This document shows positions 35,473 through 44,267 of a stretch of 64,000 bases of DNA, piece after piece. The first letter of the stretch is position 1, and each line of letters begins with the position of its first letter. The stretch comes from Bacteroidota bacterium (GTDB lineage Bacteria > Bacteroidota > Bacteroidia > Flavobacteriales > Schleiferiaceae). The notes beneath the pieces are model-generated. The model ran no database searches and had not been told where the DNA came from. It saw only the letters and a program-made list of their open reading frames with translations. Where the stretch lies: the NCBI GenBank assembly GCA_016868755.1, contig VGFU01000007.1, positions 1-64,000 on the forward strand, given 5' to 3'. The position numbers were made by a program, and so were the translations under genes.

Positions 35473-36880
35473 GGCTTGCCGACCATCCGCTGGGGGAGGA
35501 CCGAAGTCGAATGCCCAGTCGGTTGGATTCATCAAGCCAAGCCACGGCAGCTTCAACCGTCGTTCCCGGCCGCCAAAGTCCCATGGGCCCAAGGGCGCGC
35601 GGAAGCACTGCCTCCCGTGCCGTCAGGGCCGCAACCCCGACGTCCCATTGAAGGCGATTTTGCTGCCGGCGCAGCTGCAGGGACGCCCCGTTCGCCCGTC
35701 CCACGTAGATCGTGGCCCTTAAGGTCAATGGGTCTGCGGGGGTACGTCGATCACGTCCAGGCCCGGGGCGCTCGGGTTGGAGTTGGGTGTTCGGCCCAGG
35801 CAGGAATCCGCGAACCTCCAAGTTTTGGCCCATGGACAGCTGCCCCGGGGTCCAAGAAGCGTTTTTTTGGCTATTTGCCCAGCTGGCGGATCGTCCGGAT
35901 GAGGTCTGGGCCAACGTTAGTCGGCCGGCCCACAGCGGCAGCGCCGCGGTGGCGCGGTTCCCGCGCAGCGCTCGCCACGGCGTGGCGCTCGCCGCCGGCC
36001 GTTCCCAGGGCGCATCAATTAACCCATCGATTGGCACCTTGGCTTGAAGCGACCGGGGCGGCGCCGTGTAGCGTTCCCGTTGGGCGCTGACCAAAAGTCC
36101 GCCCGGACCGTACCACGTTCCCGAAACCAGCCACCAACCGCGGGAGCTCCCGCTCACGGCCACGGTGGCGGTCGGACTTCGGAGCAAAACTTCGCCCAAC
36201 GTGCCAAAGGACGGTCCGCGGCTCACGGCCACGCGATCCACCCACCGTGCACAGTCCGGAGCGCCCGACGCAAAGCGTCCCGGATTCAGCGACAGGCCCC
36301 ACGCGTCGGGATGCCAAAACCCGCGAAGCGGGGCATCGTCGCGACTCTTGAGCCCCCAGGGAATTAGGGACCACCGCGAAGTGCTGCTGGTGAATGCGAG
36401 GCGAAGTCCGCTTTGAATGCGCGCACCACCCCAATTCCCGTGAAGGCAATCGCTGCAGTTCCAGCCCCCCGCCACGGCGGGCTCGATCGTTCTCAGGCCA
36501 GACGGCCTGGGCGCCGTCTTGCTGCTGTGGTAAAGCCGCTGAAGCAGTTCCCGCTCCAGGGGGCTCAGGGGGAGGGCCCGCCACTCCGTGCTGTCGCGCG
36601 GCCAGCCAAACTGGGCCTGGTAGCGCTCGAGGGCGAACTGCTGGTCGGGTGCCAAAAACGCCAGAGCTTCGGCAGAGCGGGGTGCTCCGAGTTGCCCCCA
36701 GTGCGTCCAGGACCACCACGCCGAATCGCGCTGGGTATCGGTCCATTGGGGCTGGGTGCTGCGGCACAGCTCCGCCATGAGGACTAGGTCGCTCTGGGCC
36801 AAAAGCTTTGGTGCAGTAGCCGTCGCGAGCAGCAATGCGATGGTGCTGCAGCGCGCTCGGGCGGTAGGCTTGCGGCTCAT
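35372..36880 (-). CDS. Trp-rich secreted protein, probable outer-membrane barrel
   Basis: 502 residues from ATG 36880, which overlaps the upstream gene's stop (ATGA). There is a signal peptide of about 1-29 ending KLLAQ. Trp makes up about 5% (27 by my count). Residues of about 60-115 (LAFLAPDQQFALERYQAQFG, then LPLSPLERELLQRLY) resemble the helix-hairpin-helix region at the start of a Bacteroidota family of HhH-plus-barrel outer-membrane proteins, in degraded form; that comparison is from memory. The remainder has alternating beta-strand patterns. The last 33 codons lie antisense to aroA, so the true C-terminus is uncertain. Function unknown. Confidence 0.72.
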   Translation of the reverse strand: MSRKPTARARCSTIALLLATATAPKLLAQSDLVLMAELCRSTQPQWTDTQRDSAWWSWTHWGQLGAPRSAEALAFLAPDQQFALERYQAQFGWPRDSTEWRALPLSPLERELLQRLYHSSKTAPRPSGLRTIEPAVAGGWNCSDCLHGNWGGARIQSGLRLAFTSSTSRWSLIPWGLKSRDDAPLRGFWHPDAWGLSLNPGRFASGAPDCARWVDRVAVSRGPSFGTLGEVLLRSPTATVAVSGSSRGWWLVSGTWYGPGGLLVSAQRERYTAPPRSLQAKVPIDGLIDAPWERPAASATPWRALRGNRATAALPLWAGRLTLAQTSSGRSASWANSQKNASWTPGQLSMGQNLEVRGFLPGPNTQLQPERPGPGRDRRTPADPLTLRATIYVGRANGASLQLRRQQNRLQWDVGVAALTAREAVLPRALGPMGLWRPGTTVEAAVAWLDESNRLGIRLRSSPSGWSASLSAQCDLAAVPRQKLRETAPKSRETTWPPPRRP

Positions 36881-37521
36881 GGCGCGTCGGGCATAGGGAC
36901 CGGGGCCGCCTCCACCCCAAAGGAATGCTGGAGGATCGCGCCTCCGCCCAAAGTGACCCGAAACCGGGGCCGAGAAAATACCAGGCGCCACCGCCCGAGG
37001 GACGAAGCATATAGGGCCAAGTCCGCGCGTTCGACGCCGACGACCACCTCGCTTTGGCGGGCAGCAAGGTCTTGCCGAAGCTGGGTGCTGAAGGTCCAGC
37101 CCGAAGTCTGAAGTTGGCGCCAGCCAGCGGACCACCGGCCTGCCGTCGGCTGCACGTTCAGGGTCCAGGGTCCCCACGTGGCGCGAAGCAGTACCTGCGG
37201 ACGGCGACGTTCCCAACCCAGCCCCGCCGAGGCCGTCAGGACCTGGGGCCCAAGGCTTTTGGCGTAGGTAGGTGTTCCGAGCTTCAGGGTGGCCATGGTC
37301 CACGCGCCGAATCCCAGTCCGTCGACCTGAATTCCGGCGTTCAGGCGCCGGTGGCGAGCTGCCAGGGTGCCTTGGGTCCATCCCGGCGAGGGGCCCGCGT
37401 GCTGCACCCAGGCGCTCCAGTGTCGCAGCAGGCTCGATTCAAACCAGGGTTCGGTGAGGAGTTGTGCGTGGGCCGGCGGCACGACCCAAAGCGTCACCAG
37501 GGTCAAGAGAAGCTGCTTCAT
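36877..37521 (-). CDS. Trp-rich secreted beta-rich protein
   Basis: 214 residues from ATG 37521, with a signal peptide of about 1-21 ending PAHA. Trp is about 6% (13 residues). The body shows amphipathic beta-strand patterns (VLLRATWGPWTLNVQP, GWTFSTQLRQDL, WRLVFSRPRFRVTLGGG), as in small outer-membrane barrels. CTCCTTTG (37526-37533 on this strand) ends 4 bases before the ATG. It is first of a two-gene unit and is divergent from a sensor kinase gene. No family is recognised. Confidence 0.75.
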   Translation of the reverse strand: MKQLLLTLVTLWVVPPAHAQLLTEPWFESSLLRHWSAWVQHAGPSPGWTQGTLAARHRRLNAGIQVDGLGFGAWTMATLKLGTPTYAKSLGPQVLTASAGLGWERRRPQVLLRATWGPWTLNVQPTAGRWSAGWRQLQTSGWTFSTQLRQDLAARQSEVVVGVERADLALYASSLGRWRLVFSRPRFRVTLGGGAILQHSFGVEAAPVPMPDAP

Positions 37522-37525
37522 GCGG

Positions 37526-37595
37526 CAAAGGAGGGTCATGTCCTTCTGGTGGCGCTGCGTGCAAACGAATGTTTCGGGCTAACGGGCTACCTTAG
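37526..37595. promoter_or_regulatory. Divergent promoters, Trp-rich secreted pair / propeller kinase
   Basis: CTCCTTTG on the minus strand (37526-37533) and TACCTTAG on the plus strand (37588-37595) each end 4 bases before a start codon. The 78-base gap between the genes could hold a LytTR-type operator, but no clear direct repeat is visible. Confidence 0.5.
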
Positions 37596-37599
37596 CTCG

Positions 37600-39957
37600 G
37601 TGCGTGCACTCGCTATTCTGACTCTTGGCTTGGCTGCCGTTCCGCTTTGCGGACAGCGGCTGTCTTTTGCCGTCGACGTGCGGACGGCCGACGCGCAGCT
37701 TCGAGGCCGCGAAGTGCTCGATGTGGCCGTAGGCCCCGACGGCCTTTGGTGGCTGGCTACCCAAGACGAGGGAGTGCTTCGCTACGACGGCGTGGCCGTG
37801 CTCGCGGCGCAGTGGCCGAGCGTTCCGCCCATTGTTTTGGGGGTGGCGCCGCAGCGTCAGGGGGCCTATGCGGCAACCTCTGACGGTTTGTATTGGGTGC
37901 CCCTAGATGGTCCTGCGGTCGCGGTAGACGGCATGTCGGGACCCGTCGTCGACGTCGAGGTCCACGGCGACACCCTTTGGGTGCTGAAGCCCGACGGACT
38001 TTGGACGCGCCGGGGAAGCGGAAGCTTTGCTAAAGAACTGCTTGAGTCGCTTGGCGGGGCCACGCAGTTTGGTCGCCGCGGCACAGCCTGGTGGGTTTCG
38101 TCGTCCCAGGGTCTGTGGGTTCGCGGAACGTCCGGATTTTGGGCGCGCGTTCGCGACCAGGCAGTGCGATCTGCGGCGGTCGACCCGTCGGGCGTTTGGG
38201 CCGAAACCGAGCAGGGGTTGGAGCGCCTAACCGACCAAGGCTGGACGTCGTTGGCCGCGCAGCTCACCGACGCGCAATGGGTGCCGGCACAGGACCCGTC
38301 GTCGTGGTGGCTTGCGAGCCGCGAAGGGCTGTTCTGGGTGGACGACGAGCTGCAGCCCATGTCGGCCTTGGGTGGAACTCCGCTCGACGCAGCCGCGGCC
38401 CTAGCGTCAGACGGCAACGGCGGGCTCCTGCTGGCGGCCCGCGACGGAATGCTGCGAATTCCGCGCCCCGAACAATGGTACGACGTGCGCACCGCGGCCT
38501 ACAATGTGGGGCGCATCGTTTCAGCGGTTCGCTGGGCGCCTGATTGCTTTGCCGTGCTCTCCACGAGCGGACTCGAACTCATTCGCCCTGAGGGCCGCAG
38601 CAAACTCCCGCTTCCTGCTTCTGGCGTTCCTAAAGGACTCCTTGAAATTCCTGGGGGACGCTGGCTGCTGTGCGGAGAATTTGGCGCCCTCGAATGGACG
38701 GGCGGAACGTGGCGTGCTCGCCTCGCCGACTGGGTGCTTGACGCCGGTTGGGTCGGCGGTACGCCGGTGCTTCAAACCACGACCGGTTGGGTTTCGTGGT
38801 CCGACGGAGCCTGGATCAGCTGCCCCCCGCCCAAGGTAGCCCTGCGGCCCCGTACCCAATGGCTTGAGTCAGGCTATGCCTGGAATTGGGGCGAACGCGG
38901 ACTTTTTGTGCGGTCAGCCGGCCGAGGCGTGGCGCCCCTCGGAAGCCCGCGCTGGGTGCTCCGCAGCTGGGAGGTTCACGAAGGCCGCCAAGGGGCTCAG
39001 GTGCTGCTGCGCGTGGCCCGTTTGGGCGACCCGCATGCTGAAGGCCGAAGCTTGCGCTACCGCCTCGACGGCGGGACCTGGATTGACCTCGGTGCGGGCC
39101 GAAGCATCGTACTGACGGGCCTTTCGTCGGGCGACCACCTGCTCGAACTTAATTCTGAACCGCTGCAGCGCTTTCGGCTGGGGGTGCCGCGTCCGTGGTG
39201 GGCTCAGCCCCGTTTTTGGGTTCCGCTGGCCTTGATCCTTTTGGCCGGCGGAGGCACCCTCGGGTTTTTGGGCCTTCGCCGCCGCCGCGAAGCCCGTACC
39301 TGGGCGCGCGAAAAGGCCGAACTCGAGCGCATGGCCTTGCGCTTGCAGATGAATCCGCACTTCACGTTTAACGCCCTCGAATCCATTTCGTCGTTCGTGA
39401 TGGAGCAAAAGCCCCACGAGGCGGTCCAGTACCTCAATCGCTTTGCCCGCCTGATGCGCTACACCCTTGAAAAAGCAGATCAGGAGCGGGTTCCGCTCGG
39501 CGAAGAGCTCGACGCCCTGGCCCACTACGCGGCCCTAGAACAAATGCGCTTTGATCAAAGCTTCGATTACGTGCTCGAAGTCGACGACGACCTCGATCCC
39601 GCTGAGGTGGCCGTTCCGCCGATGCTGCTGCAGCCGCTGGTGGAGAACGCCATTTTGCACGGAATTCGCCCGCTGAACGGACGCCGGGGCCGGTTGACCT
39701 TGCGCGTGCTGCGCGCCGTTGAACCGCAGCGCCTTCGCATTGAGGTAGAAGACAACGGAATTGGCCGCGGCGCAGCCTCCGCCCAACGCACTGGAGATGA
39801 AGGCCAAAAGCGCTCGATGGCGACTAAAATTCTCGGCAGCCGACTCAAGGCCCTGAGCGAAGCAACGGGTAAACCGTTTACCCTGAGCGTAGCCGACTTG
39901 GATGAGGGAACGCGCGTGGTCCTTGCGCTCCCGAACGACGAAGTCTGGGGATCCTAG
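37600..39957 (+). CDS. Propeller sensor histidine kinase, LytS/YehU type
   Basis: 785 residues from GTG 37600. This start gives a clean signal peptide (about 1-22, ending VPLCGQ) and sits 4 bases after TACCTTAG; the frame stays open upstream but has no homology. The periplasmic part (about 23-450) carries two-component propeller-like repeats, such as GLWWLATQDEGVLRYDG, then a Y_Y_Y-like domain. A membrane helix (about 535-560) leads to a His_kinase domain with the phospho-acceptor in LQMNPHFTFNALE (about His587) and an ATPase N-box LVENAILHGI. It should phosphorylate the LytTR regulator encoded 15 bases downstream. The ligand is unknown. Confidence 0.93.
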   Translation: MRALAILTLGLAAVPLCGQRLSFAVDVRTADAQLRGREVLDVAVGPDGLWWLATQDEGVLRYDGVAVLAAQWPSVPPIVLGVAPQRQGAYAATSDGLYWVPLDGPAVAVDGMSGPVVDVEVHGDTLWVLKPDGLWTRRGSGSFAKELLESLGGATQFGRRGTAWWVSSSQGLWVRGTSGFWARVRDQAVRSAAVDPSGVWAETEQGLERLTDQGWTSLAAQLTDAQWVPAQDPSSWWLASREGLFWVDDELQPMSALGGTPLDAAAALASDGNGGLLLAARDGMLRIPRPEQWYDVRTAAYNVGRIVSAVRWAPDCFAVLSTSGLELIRPEGRSKLPLPASGVPKGLLEIPGGRWLLCGEFGALEWTGGTWRARLADWVLDAGWVGGTPVLQTTTGWVSWSDGAWISCPPPKVALRPRTQWLESGYAWNWGERGLFVRSAGRGVAPLGSPRWVLRSWEVHEGRQGAQVLLRVARLGDPHAEGRSLRYRLDGGTWIDLGAGRSIVLTGLSSGDHLLELNSEPLQRFRLGVPRPWWAQPRFWVPLALILLAGGGTLGFLGLRRRREARTWAREKAELERMALRLQMNPHFTFNALESISSFVMEQKPHEAVQYLNRFARLMRYTLEKADQERVPLGEELDALAHYAALEQMRFDQSFDYVLEVDDDLDPAEVAVPPMLLQPLVENAILHGIRPLNGRRGRLTLRVLRAVEPQRLRIEVEDNGIGRGAASAQRTGDEGQKRSMATKILGSRLKALSEATGKPFTLSVADLDEGTRVVLALPNDEVWGS

Positions 39958-39972
39958 GTTAAGTTCGCATTG

Positions 39973-40713
39973 ATGAAGGCCTTACTGCTCGACGACGAAG
40001 CCCCCAGCCGCAAGGCGCTGCGCGGCAAACTAGATTTGTTCTGCCCCCAAGTGCGCGAGGTTTTCGAAGCGTCGACGGTTGACGAGGCCTGGGAGTTGCT
40101 GCTCGGCCACAAGCCCGACCTTCTGTTTCTCGACGTGCACCTCACCGGCGAGCTTGGTTTTGATTTGCTTGAGCGCCTTTCGGTCGACGAGCCCGAGTGG
40201 TCCGGAGCCGTGATTGTGGTCACGGCCCACGACAGCTACGCCCTTCGCGCCTTCAAAGCCAGCGCCGTCGATTACCTGCTCAAGCCCATCGACCCCGAGG
40301 AGCTCGCCCGCGCCGTCAAAAAGGCCTCTGCAGCCTTGCCCTCGGCCCAGTTGGGCGCGCTGGTTGACAACCTCCGCGACCGCGGCGACAAGAAGCTCGT
40401 GATTTCGAGCACCGAAGGCATGCACATTGTGCGCATTACCGAAATCCTGCGCTGCGAGTCAACTTCAAACTACACGCAGTTTTTTATGCGCGGAGGCAAA
40501 AAGCTCCTCGCGTCGCGCACCCTCAAGGATTACGAGTCGATTCTGTCGCCGTACGATTTTGAGCGCGTGCACAAGTCGCACCTTGTCAACATGGACGTGG
40601 TCAAGCGCTACGTGCCCAGCGACGGCGGATACTTGATTCTCGAAGACGATTCCAACGTTCCGGTGGCCAACCGAAAGAAGGACGTGGTGCTGGCGCGGTT
40701 GAAAGCACTTTAG
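39973..40713 (+). CDS. LytTR-family response regulator
   Basis: 246 residues from ATG 39973. Receiver domain (about 1-120): LLLDDEAPSR acidic residues, phospho-acceptor Asp54 in LFLDVHL, VTAHDSYALRAFKA and DYLLKPIDPEEL. LytTR DNA-binding domain (about 140-246): RITEILRCESTSNYTQFFM, RTLKDYESIL and FERVHKSHLVNM. Partner of the upstream kinase; likely targets are the divergent Trp-rich genes or itself. The gene ends at a heptanucleotide repeat. Confidence 0.96.
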   Translation: MKALLLDDEAPSRKALRGKLDLFCPQVREVFEASTVDEAWELLLGHKPDLLFLDVHLTGELGFDLLERLSVDEPEWSGAVIVVTAHDSYALRAFKASAVDYLLKPIDPEELARAVKKASAALPSAQLGALVDNLRDRGDKKLVISSTEGMHIVRITEILRCESTSNYTQFFMRGGKKLLASRTLKDYESILSPYDFERVHKSHLVNMDVVKRYVPSDGGYLILEDDSNVPVANRKKDVVLARLKAL

Positions 40714-40716
40714 CAG

Positions 40717-40748
40717 CTAGTAACTAGTTGCTAGTTACTAGTTACTGG
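40717..40748. repeat. Heptanucleotide repeat, CTAGTTR-type, between convergent genes
   Basis: Consecutive units CTAGTAA, CTAGTTG, CTAGTTA, CTAGTTA and a decayed CTGGTTT follow the LytTR regulator stop. The array enters the end of purE, supplying its TAA stop. The 18-mer at 40724-40741 recurs exactly at 45027-45044. Confidence 0.8.
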
Positions 40749-41242
40749 TTTTCCACCGACTTCGCCATGTCTTCCACGGCGAGGCGCAGCGTTTCTTTGT
40801 AGGCAGCAATTCGAGCGCGGACGGCGAGGTCTGAGGCGCCAAGAATCTGTGCGGCGAGGATGCCGGCGTTGGCTCCGCCGTTGAGGGCCACGGTGGCCAC
40901 GGGCACTCCCTTGGGCATTTGAAGAATGCTGAGCACCGAATCCCATCCGTCGATGGAATTGCTGCTTTTCACCGGAACTCCGATGACCGGCAGCGGAGTG
41001 GCGCTGGCGACCATTCCGGGTAGGTGAGCGGCCCCGCCGGCGCCGGCAATGATCACCTTAATTCCGCGGTCGGCGGCCTGCTGGGCGTATTCGAGCATGC
41101 GCACGGGGGTGCGGTGGGCCGAAACGACCGTGATTTCGTAGGGGATTCCGAGTTCCTTGAGGAGGTCGGCGGCGCCCTGCATTACGGGGAGGTCGCTCTG
41201 ACTTCCCATGATGATTCCTACGTGGGGGGTGTTTGTGCTCAT
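40742..41242 (-). CDS. purE: 5-(carboxyamino)imidazole ribonucleotide mutase
   Basis: 166 residues from ATG 41242. [25 protein letters not shown] (active-site His), [14 protein letters not shown] and [18 protein letters not shown] are diagnostic. It converts N5-CAIR to CAIR in purine synthesis, following PurK. Its start is 2 bases after the purK stop. The last codons and stop lie in a CTAGTTA repeat. Confidence 0.97.
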   Translation of the reverse strand: MSTNTPHVGIIMGSQSDLPVMQGAADLLKELGIPYEITVVSAHRTPVRMLEYAQQAADRGIKVIIAGAGGAAHLPGMVASATPLPVIGVPVKSSNSIDGWDSVLSILQMPKGVPVATVALNGGANAGILAAQILGASDLAVRARIAAYKETLRLAVEDMAKSVENQ

Positions 41243-41244
41243 AG

Positions 41245-42414
41245 CTAGTTGGTTTGCGCCGAAACGGCTTTTAGGGCATCGCGGGCGGAGGCAGCGCGGT
41301 GGCGCGCTTCGTCCACACTTTGGCCAACAGCCGTCCAGTGGCCGAGTTTGCGGAACGGACGTGTTTGCGTTTTTCCGTAAAGGTGCAGGTGGGTGCCCGG
41401 AACCGCCAACGCGCGGTCCAAGCCCTCGTAGGCGACAGGTCCACGGTGGCCATCGGCTCCGACCACATTGGCCATCACCGTGGGCTGGCGAAGTGCGGTC
41501 GACCCGAGCGGAAGCCGCGTGGCGCAGCGCAGCAGCTGCTCAAACTGCGAGGTTTCGCAGCCTTCGATGCTCAAGTGGCCGGAATTGTGCGGGCGGGGGG
41601 CCACCTCGTTTACCAGCCACTGCCCGTCGCGGGTGTAGAAGAGCTCGACGGCGAGGAGGCCAAAGATTCCGAGCGACGTGGCCACGCGAAGCGCGAGCTG
41701 CTCGGCCTCCGACAACGCTTCGGCGGGCAACGGGGCGGGGCAGACCACAAATTCAACTTGGTTGGCGACCGGGTGAAACTCCATGGCGACCGGCGGAAAA
41801 ACCGCGGTGCTCCCGTCGGGGTGGCGGGCTACGATGACGCCGATTTCTTCGGCGATTTCAACGAGGGCTTCGGCCACGCAGGGTTGGTCGGGCAGCGCTT
41901 CGAGGTCTTCGGGGCGGCGCAGCACGCTTACGCCAAATCCGTCGTAGCCGCCCTGGGCGACCTTCCAGAAAAAGGGCAACGTCCATCGGCCCTCGTCCAC
42001 GGCGGCCTTAAGCGCTGAAGTGCTATCAAATCGTTCAAACGCTGAGGTGGGAATGCCGTGTGCGGCCCAGTGGTCTTTTTGGGCGCCCTTGTTTTGGATG
42101 ATGCGCAGCGCCGACGAAGGCGGGAAGCACTTCACGCCCTCTGCCTCGAGCTGGGCGAGGGCGTCGACGTTGACGGTTTCAATTTCGATGACGGCGGATT
42201 GGGCCCCCCGCGCAAAATCCAGCACGGTCTGGTAGTCTTTGAAGTCTCCGACCTCAAAGCGGCGCACGCCCCACCGGCAGGGTGCTTCGGCGTCGGGGTC
42301 GAGGGCGCGCACGCCCACGTCCATGCGCAGGGCTTCGGCAAGGAACATTTTGCCGAGCTGTCCGCCGCCCAGCAAGGCGATTTCAAAGTTGGGGTTGGCT
42401 AGGGCTGAACTCAT
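41245..42414 (-). CDS. purK: 5-(carboxyamino)imidazole ribonucleotide synthase
   Basis: 389 residues from ATG 42414, overlapping the SprT-like gene stop (ATGA). It is an ATP-grasp enzyme: [16 protein letters not shown] at the N-terminus, [12 protein letters not shown] as ATP-binding strand and loop, and [25 protein letters not shown] with metal-binding and catalytic residues. It carboxylates AIR with bicarbonate and ATP and hands N5-CAIR to PurE. The terminal AAC-TAG resembles one unit of the heptamer repeat found nearby. Confidence 0.97.
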   Translation of the reverse strand: MSSALANPNFEIALLGGGQLGKMFLAEALRMDVGVRALDPDAEAPCRWGVRRFEVGDFKDYQTVLDFARGAQSAVIEIETVNVDALAQLEAEGVKCFPPSSALRIIQNKGAQKDHWAAHGIPTSAFERFDSTSALKAAVDEGRWTLPFFWKVAQGGYDGFGVSVLRRPEDLEALPDQPCVAEALVEIAEEIGVIVARHPDGSTAVFPPVAMEFHPVANQVEFVVCPAPLPAEALSEAEQLALRVATSLGIFGLLAVELFYTRDGQWLVNEVAPRPHNSGHLSIEGCETSQFEQLLRCATRLPLGSTALRQPTVMANVVGADGHRGPVAYEGLDRALAVPGTHLHLYGKTQTRPFRKLGHWTAVGQSVDEARHRAASARDALKAVSAQTN

Positions 42415-43022
42415 GTGTCGGTGCGAACCGCTTCGGCCAGCGGGTGCACGGCAAAGGTACGGCCGGTTTTTTTCTCGGTGCAGGCGAAGCGTGTGCGCCG
42501 CTTGGGTCCTTTGCGAAACTCCATGCCGTTGGCGAGGCGAAACCAGGCACCCTCAGGAAGCTGTTCGACGCGCAGCTGATCGGAGTCGGCGCGAAGGGCG
42601 CGGAGCAGGTCGGGCGCGGCTCCGCACGAAGCCTTAGGCTTGTGGAGCTGGCGCTGTAGGGCACGGGCCACCGCCGGGCTAAACACCTCAGGCAGCCCGA
42701 TGAAGGGCGCCAGCAGTTCGCGGTAGCGCTTTTGCCATTCCGTTCCGTGGGGCGCACAACCCAGGCCGTCCCAGGCGCGCACTTGGGCGTGCGCCAGCTC
42801 GTGCAGCAGCGTGATTAGCATGGCTTCGGGCTGAAGGTCGCGGTTTAGAAAAATTTTGGCTCCGAGGTCCGCACGCCAACGGTACGAGCCCCACTTGCTT
42901 GCTCGAGGCGGCGTCAGCACAATTTCGCCGCGAAACGCCCGAACGATGCGCGCCGCGTCGGCCTCGGCAGCGGCCGGAATCCGCCCCGCAAGGCGTCGCC
43001 AGTTTCGATCTAGGGCGTCCAC
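42411..43022 (-). CDS. SprT-like zinc metalloprotease domain protein
   Basis: 203 residues from GTG 43022; TAGTTTTA (43028-43035 on this strand) ends 5 bases upstream. The SprT motif LLHELAHAQVRAW holds zinc His74 and His78 with catalytic Glu75, and the third ligand is probably His92 in GCAPHGTEWQ. The C-terminal part is basic (GPKRRTRFACTEKKTGRTFAVHP), like the zinc-ribbon end of SprT proteins but with few Cys. Possibly a protease for DNA-protein crosslinks, as for the Spartan relatives; unproven. It is co-transcribed with purK and purE. Confidence 0.88.
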   Translation of the reverse strand: MDALDRNWRRLAGRIPAAAEADAARIVRAFRGEIVLTPPRASKWGSYRWRADLGAKIFLNRDLQPEAMLITLLHELAHAQVRAWDGLGCAPHGTEWQKRYRELLAPFIGLPEVFSPAVARALQRQLHKPKASCGAAPDLLRALRADSDQLRVEQLPEGAWFRLANGMEFRKGPKRRTRFACTEKKTGRTFAVHPLAEAVRTDT

Positions 43023-43069
43023 GGCCGTAAAACTACGTGAACTAACTTGGTCGCTGCTACCGCAGGACC

Positions 43070-43387
43070 ATGAACCACCTTTTGAACCACGCTTGGGCCC
43101 GCCGCGGGCTGATTCACCTGCCGATCAATGCCGTCCTGACGTGGACGTGGGTCACCCTCTACGAACACGGAACCGAGTGGATGACCGACTACGAGCCGCG
43201 CAGCCTTTCCCCGCTCCTGTGGATGATCTTGTCCCAAACGGGCGTTTCGCTGCTCGTGGCTGAGCGCACCGAGCCCAAATGGCCTCGCGCCGGAAGGCTC
43301 GTCGCGGTTGCGGTCGCCCAATTGGCGATTCCCCTCCTGCTGCTGGGCAGCTACGCCCTGGCGGCGTGGGGGATCACCCTCGATTAA
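43070..43387 (+). CDS. Small multi-pass membrane protein, hypothetical
   Basis: 105 residues from ATG 43070. It has about three membrane helices (around 15-32, 46-63 and 78-100) and a charged centre (AERTEPKWPRAGR). TACCGCAG ends 4 bases before the ATG, an imperfect form of the local promoter pattern. Its TAA stop overlaps the stop of the convergent 34-residue gene. No family is recognised; the frame is supported by hydrophobic periodicity only. Confidence 0.65.
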   Translation: MNHLLNHAWARRGLIHLPINAVLTWTWVTLYEHGTEWMTDYEPRSLSPLLWMILSQTGVSLLVAERTEPKWPRAGRLVAVAVAQLAIPLLLLGSYALAAWGITLD

Positions 43388-43488
43388 TTCCTAAAGTTGG
43401 GGCAGTCGCAGCCGCGGCTGGAACCGCACGATGCCACGGCCCCCGCGCAGGCGAGGGCGAGCATTAAGATCCAAAATCGTCGCTTCAT
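43384..43488 (-). CDS. 34-residue lipoprotein, hypothetical
   Basis: A complete small frame from ATG 43488 to TAA 43384. The sequence begins MKRRFWILMLALACAGAV, continues with ASCGSS, and ends RGCDCPNFRN. It has a basic start, a hydrophobic helix, a lipobox (AVASC, Cys20) and a 15-residue mature part rich in Cys. TACCTTAG (43493-43500 on this strand) ends exactly 4 bases before the ATG, as at the propeller kinase gene, which supports real expression. The two stop codons at this convergent end share two bases. Function unknown. Confidence 0.72.
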   Translation of the reverse strand: MKRRFWILMLALACAGAVASCGSSRGCDCPNFRN

Positions 43489-43492
43489 GCCC

Positions 43493-43511
43493 CTAAGGTA
43501 GCGTACCTTTG
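43493..43511. promoter_or_regulatory. Back-to-back divergent promoters, small lipoprotein / mlaE
   Basis: TACCTTAG on the minus strand (43493-43500) and TACCTTTG on the plus strand (43504-43511) are 3 bases apart in a 29-base gap. They end 4 and 6 bases before the respective start codons. Confidence 0.6.
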
Positions 43512-43517
43512 ATCACG

Positions 43518-44264
43518 ATGCTCAGCGGATTTTTTCGGGGACTCGGTTCCTACTTCCTCTTTCTTGGCGCGGTGTTCCGCCGCCCGGAATCCTGGCGCGA
43601 GTACTTCAAGTCGTTTGTGCGCGAAACCGAGCTGCTCGGCATGAGCAGCATCCCCCTCGTCGTGTTCATTTCGCTCTTCATGGGTGCGGTCCTGACCATC
43701 CAGACGGCAATCAACCTTGACGATCCGTTCATCCCCGACATGTACATCGGTATCGCGGTTCGCGAAGGTATTCTACTCGAATTCGCTCCCACCATCGTGT
43801 CGCTCATCCTTGCGGGCAAGGTGGGGTCCAACATCTCTTCGTCGCTCGGAACCATGCGGGTTACCGAACAAATGGACGCCCTGCAGGTCATGGGCATCAA
43901 TCCCGCCAGCTACCTGGTTCTGCCCAAAATAGGCGCGAGCTTGCTGTTTTTTCCCATCTTGGTCATTTTCAGCATCTTCATGGGGCTGCTGGGCGGATAC
44001 CTCGCAGGCGACTGGCTGCACCTGGTCAATCCCGATGATTTTTTGCTCGGGTACTTTGACGAATTCCAGCCGTACTACGTGGTGTATTCGCTTACCAAAA
44101 CCGTGGTATTCGCCTTCATCATCAGCTCGGTGTCGGCCTGGTACGGCTACCACGTGAAGGGCGGAGCCGTCGAGGTTGGCAAAGCCAGCACCAAGGCGGT
44201 CGTCGCTATGTCGTTCAGCATCATTTTGTTCAACTACATCCTCACGGATGTCATGCTTCAGTAG
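43518..44264 (+). CDS. mlaE: MlaE-family lipid ABC transporter permease
   Basis: 248 residues from ATG 43518; TACCTTTG ends 6 bases upstream and excludes the TTG at 43509. About five membrane helices. LEFAPTIVSLILAGKVGSNISSSLGTM, then MRVTEQMDALQVMGINP, is the MlaE signature, and SAWYGYHVKGGAVEVGKASTKAVV follows. It should move phospholipids between inner membrane and periplasmic carriers to keep the outer membrane asymmetric. The ATPase gene follows 3 bases later; no MCE-domain (MlaD) gene is adjacent within the window. Confidence 0.93.
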   Translation: MLSGFFRGLGSYFLFLGAVFRRPESWREYFKSFVRETELLGMSSIPLVVFISLFMGAVLTIQTAINLDDPFIPDMYIGIAVREGILLEFAPTIVSLILAGKVGSNISSSLGTMRVTEQMDALQVMGINPASYLVLPKIGASLLFFPILVIFSIFMGLLGGYLAGDWLHLVNPDDFLLGYFDEFQPYYVVYSLTKTVVFAFIISSVSAWYGYHVKGGAVEVGKASTKAVVAMSFSIILFNYILTDVMLQ

Positions 44265-44267
44265 GCG

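Noticed and set aside
37054-37599. Upstream extension of the propeller kinase frame
   Set aside because: It would run antisense to the Trp-rich secreted gene and precede the signal peptide; the GTG at 37600 with TACCTTAG 4 bases before fits better.
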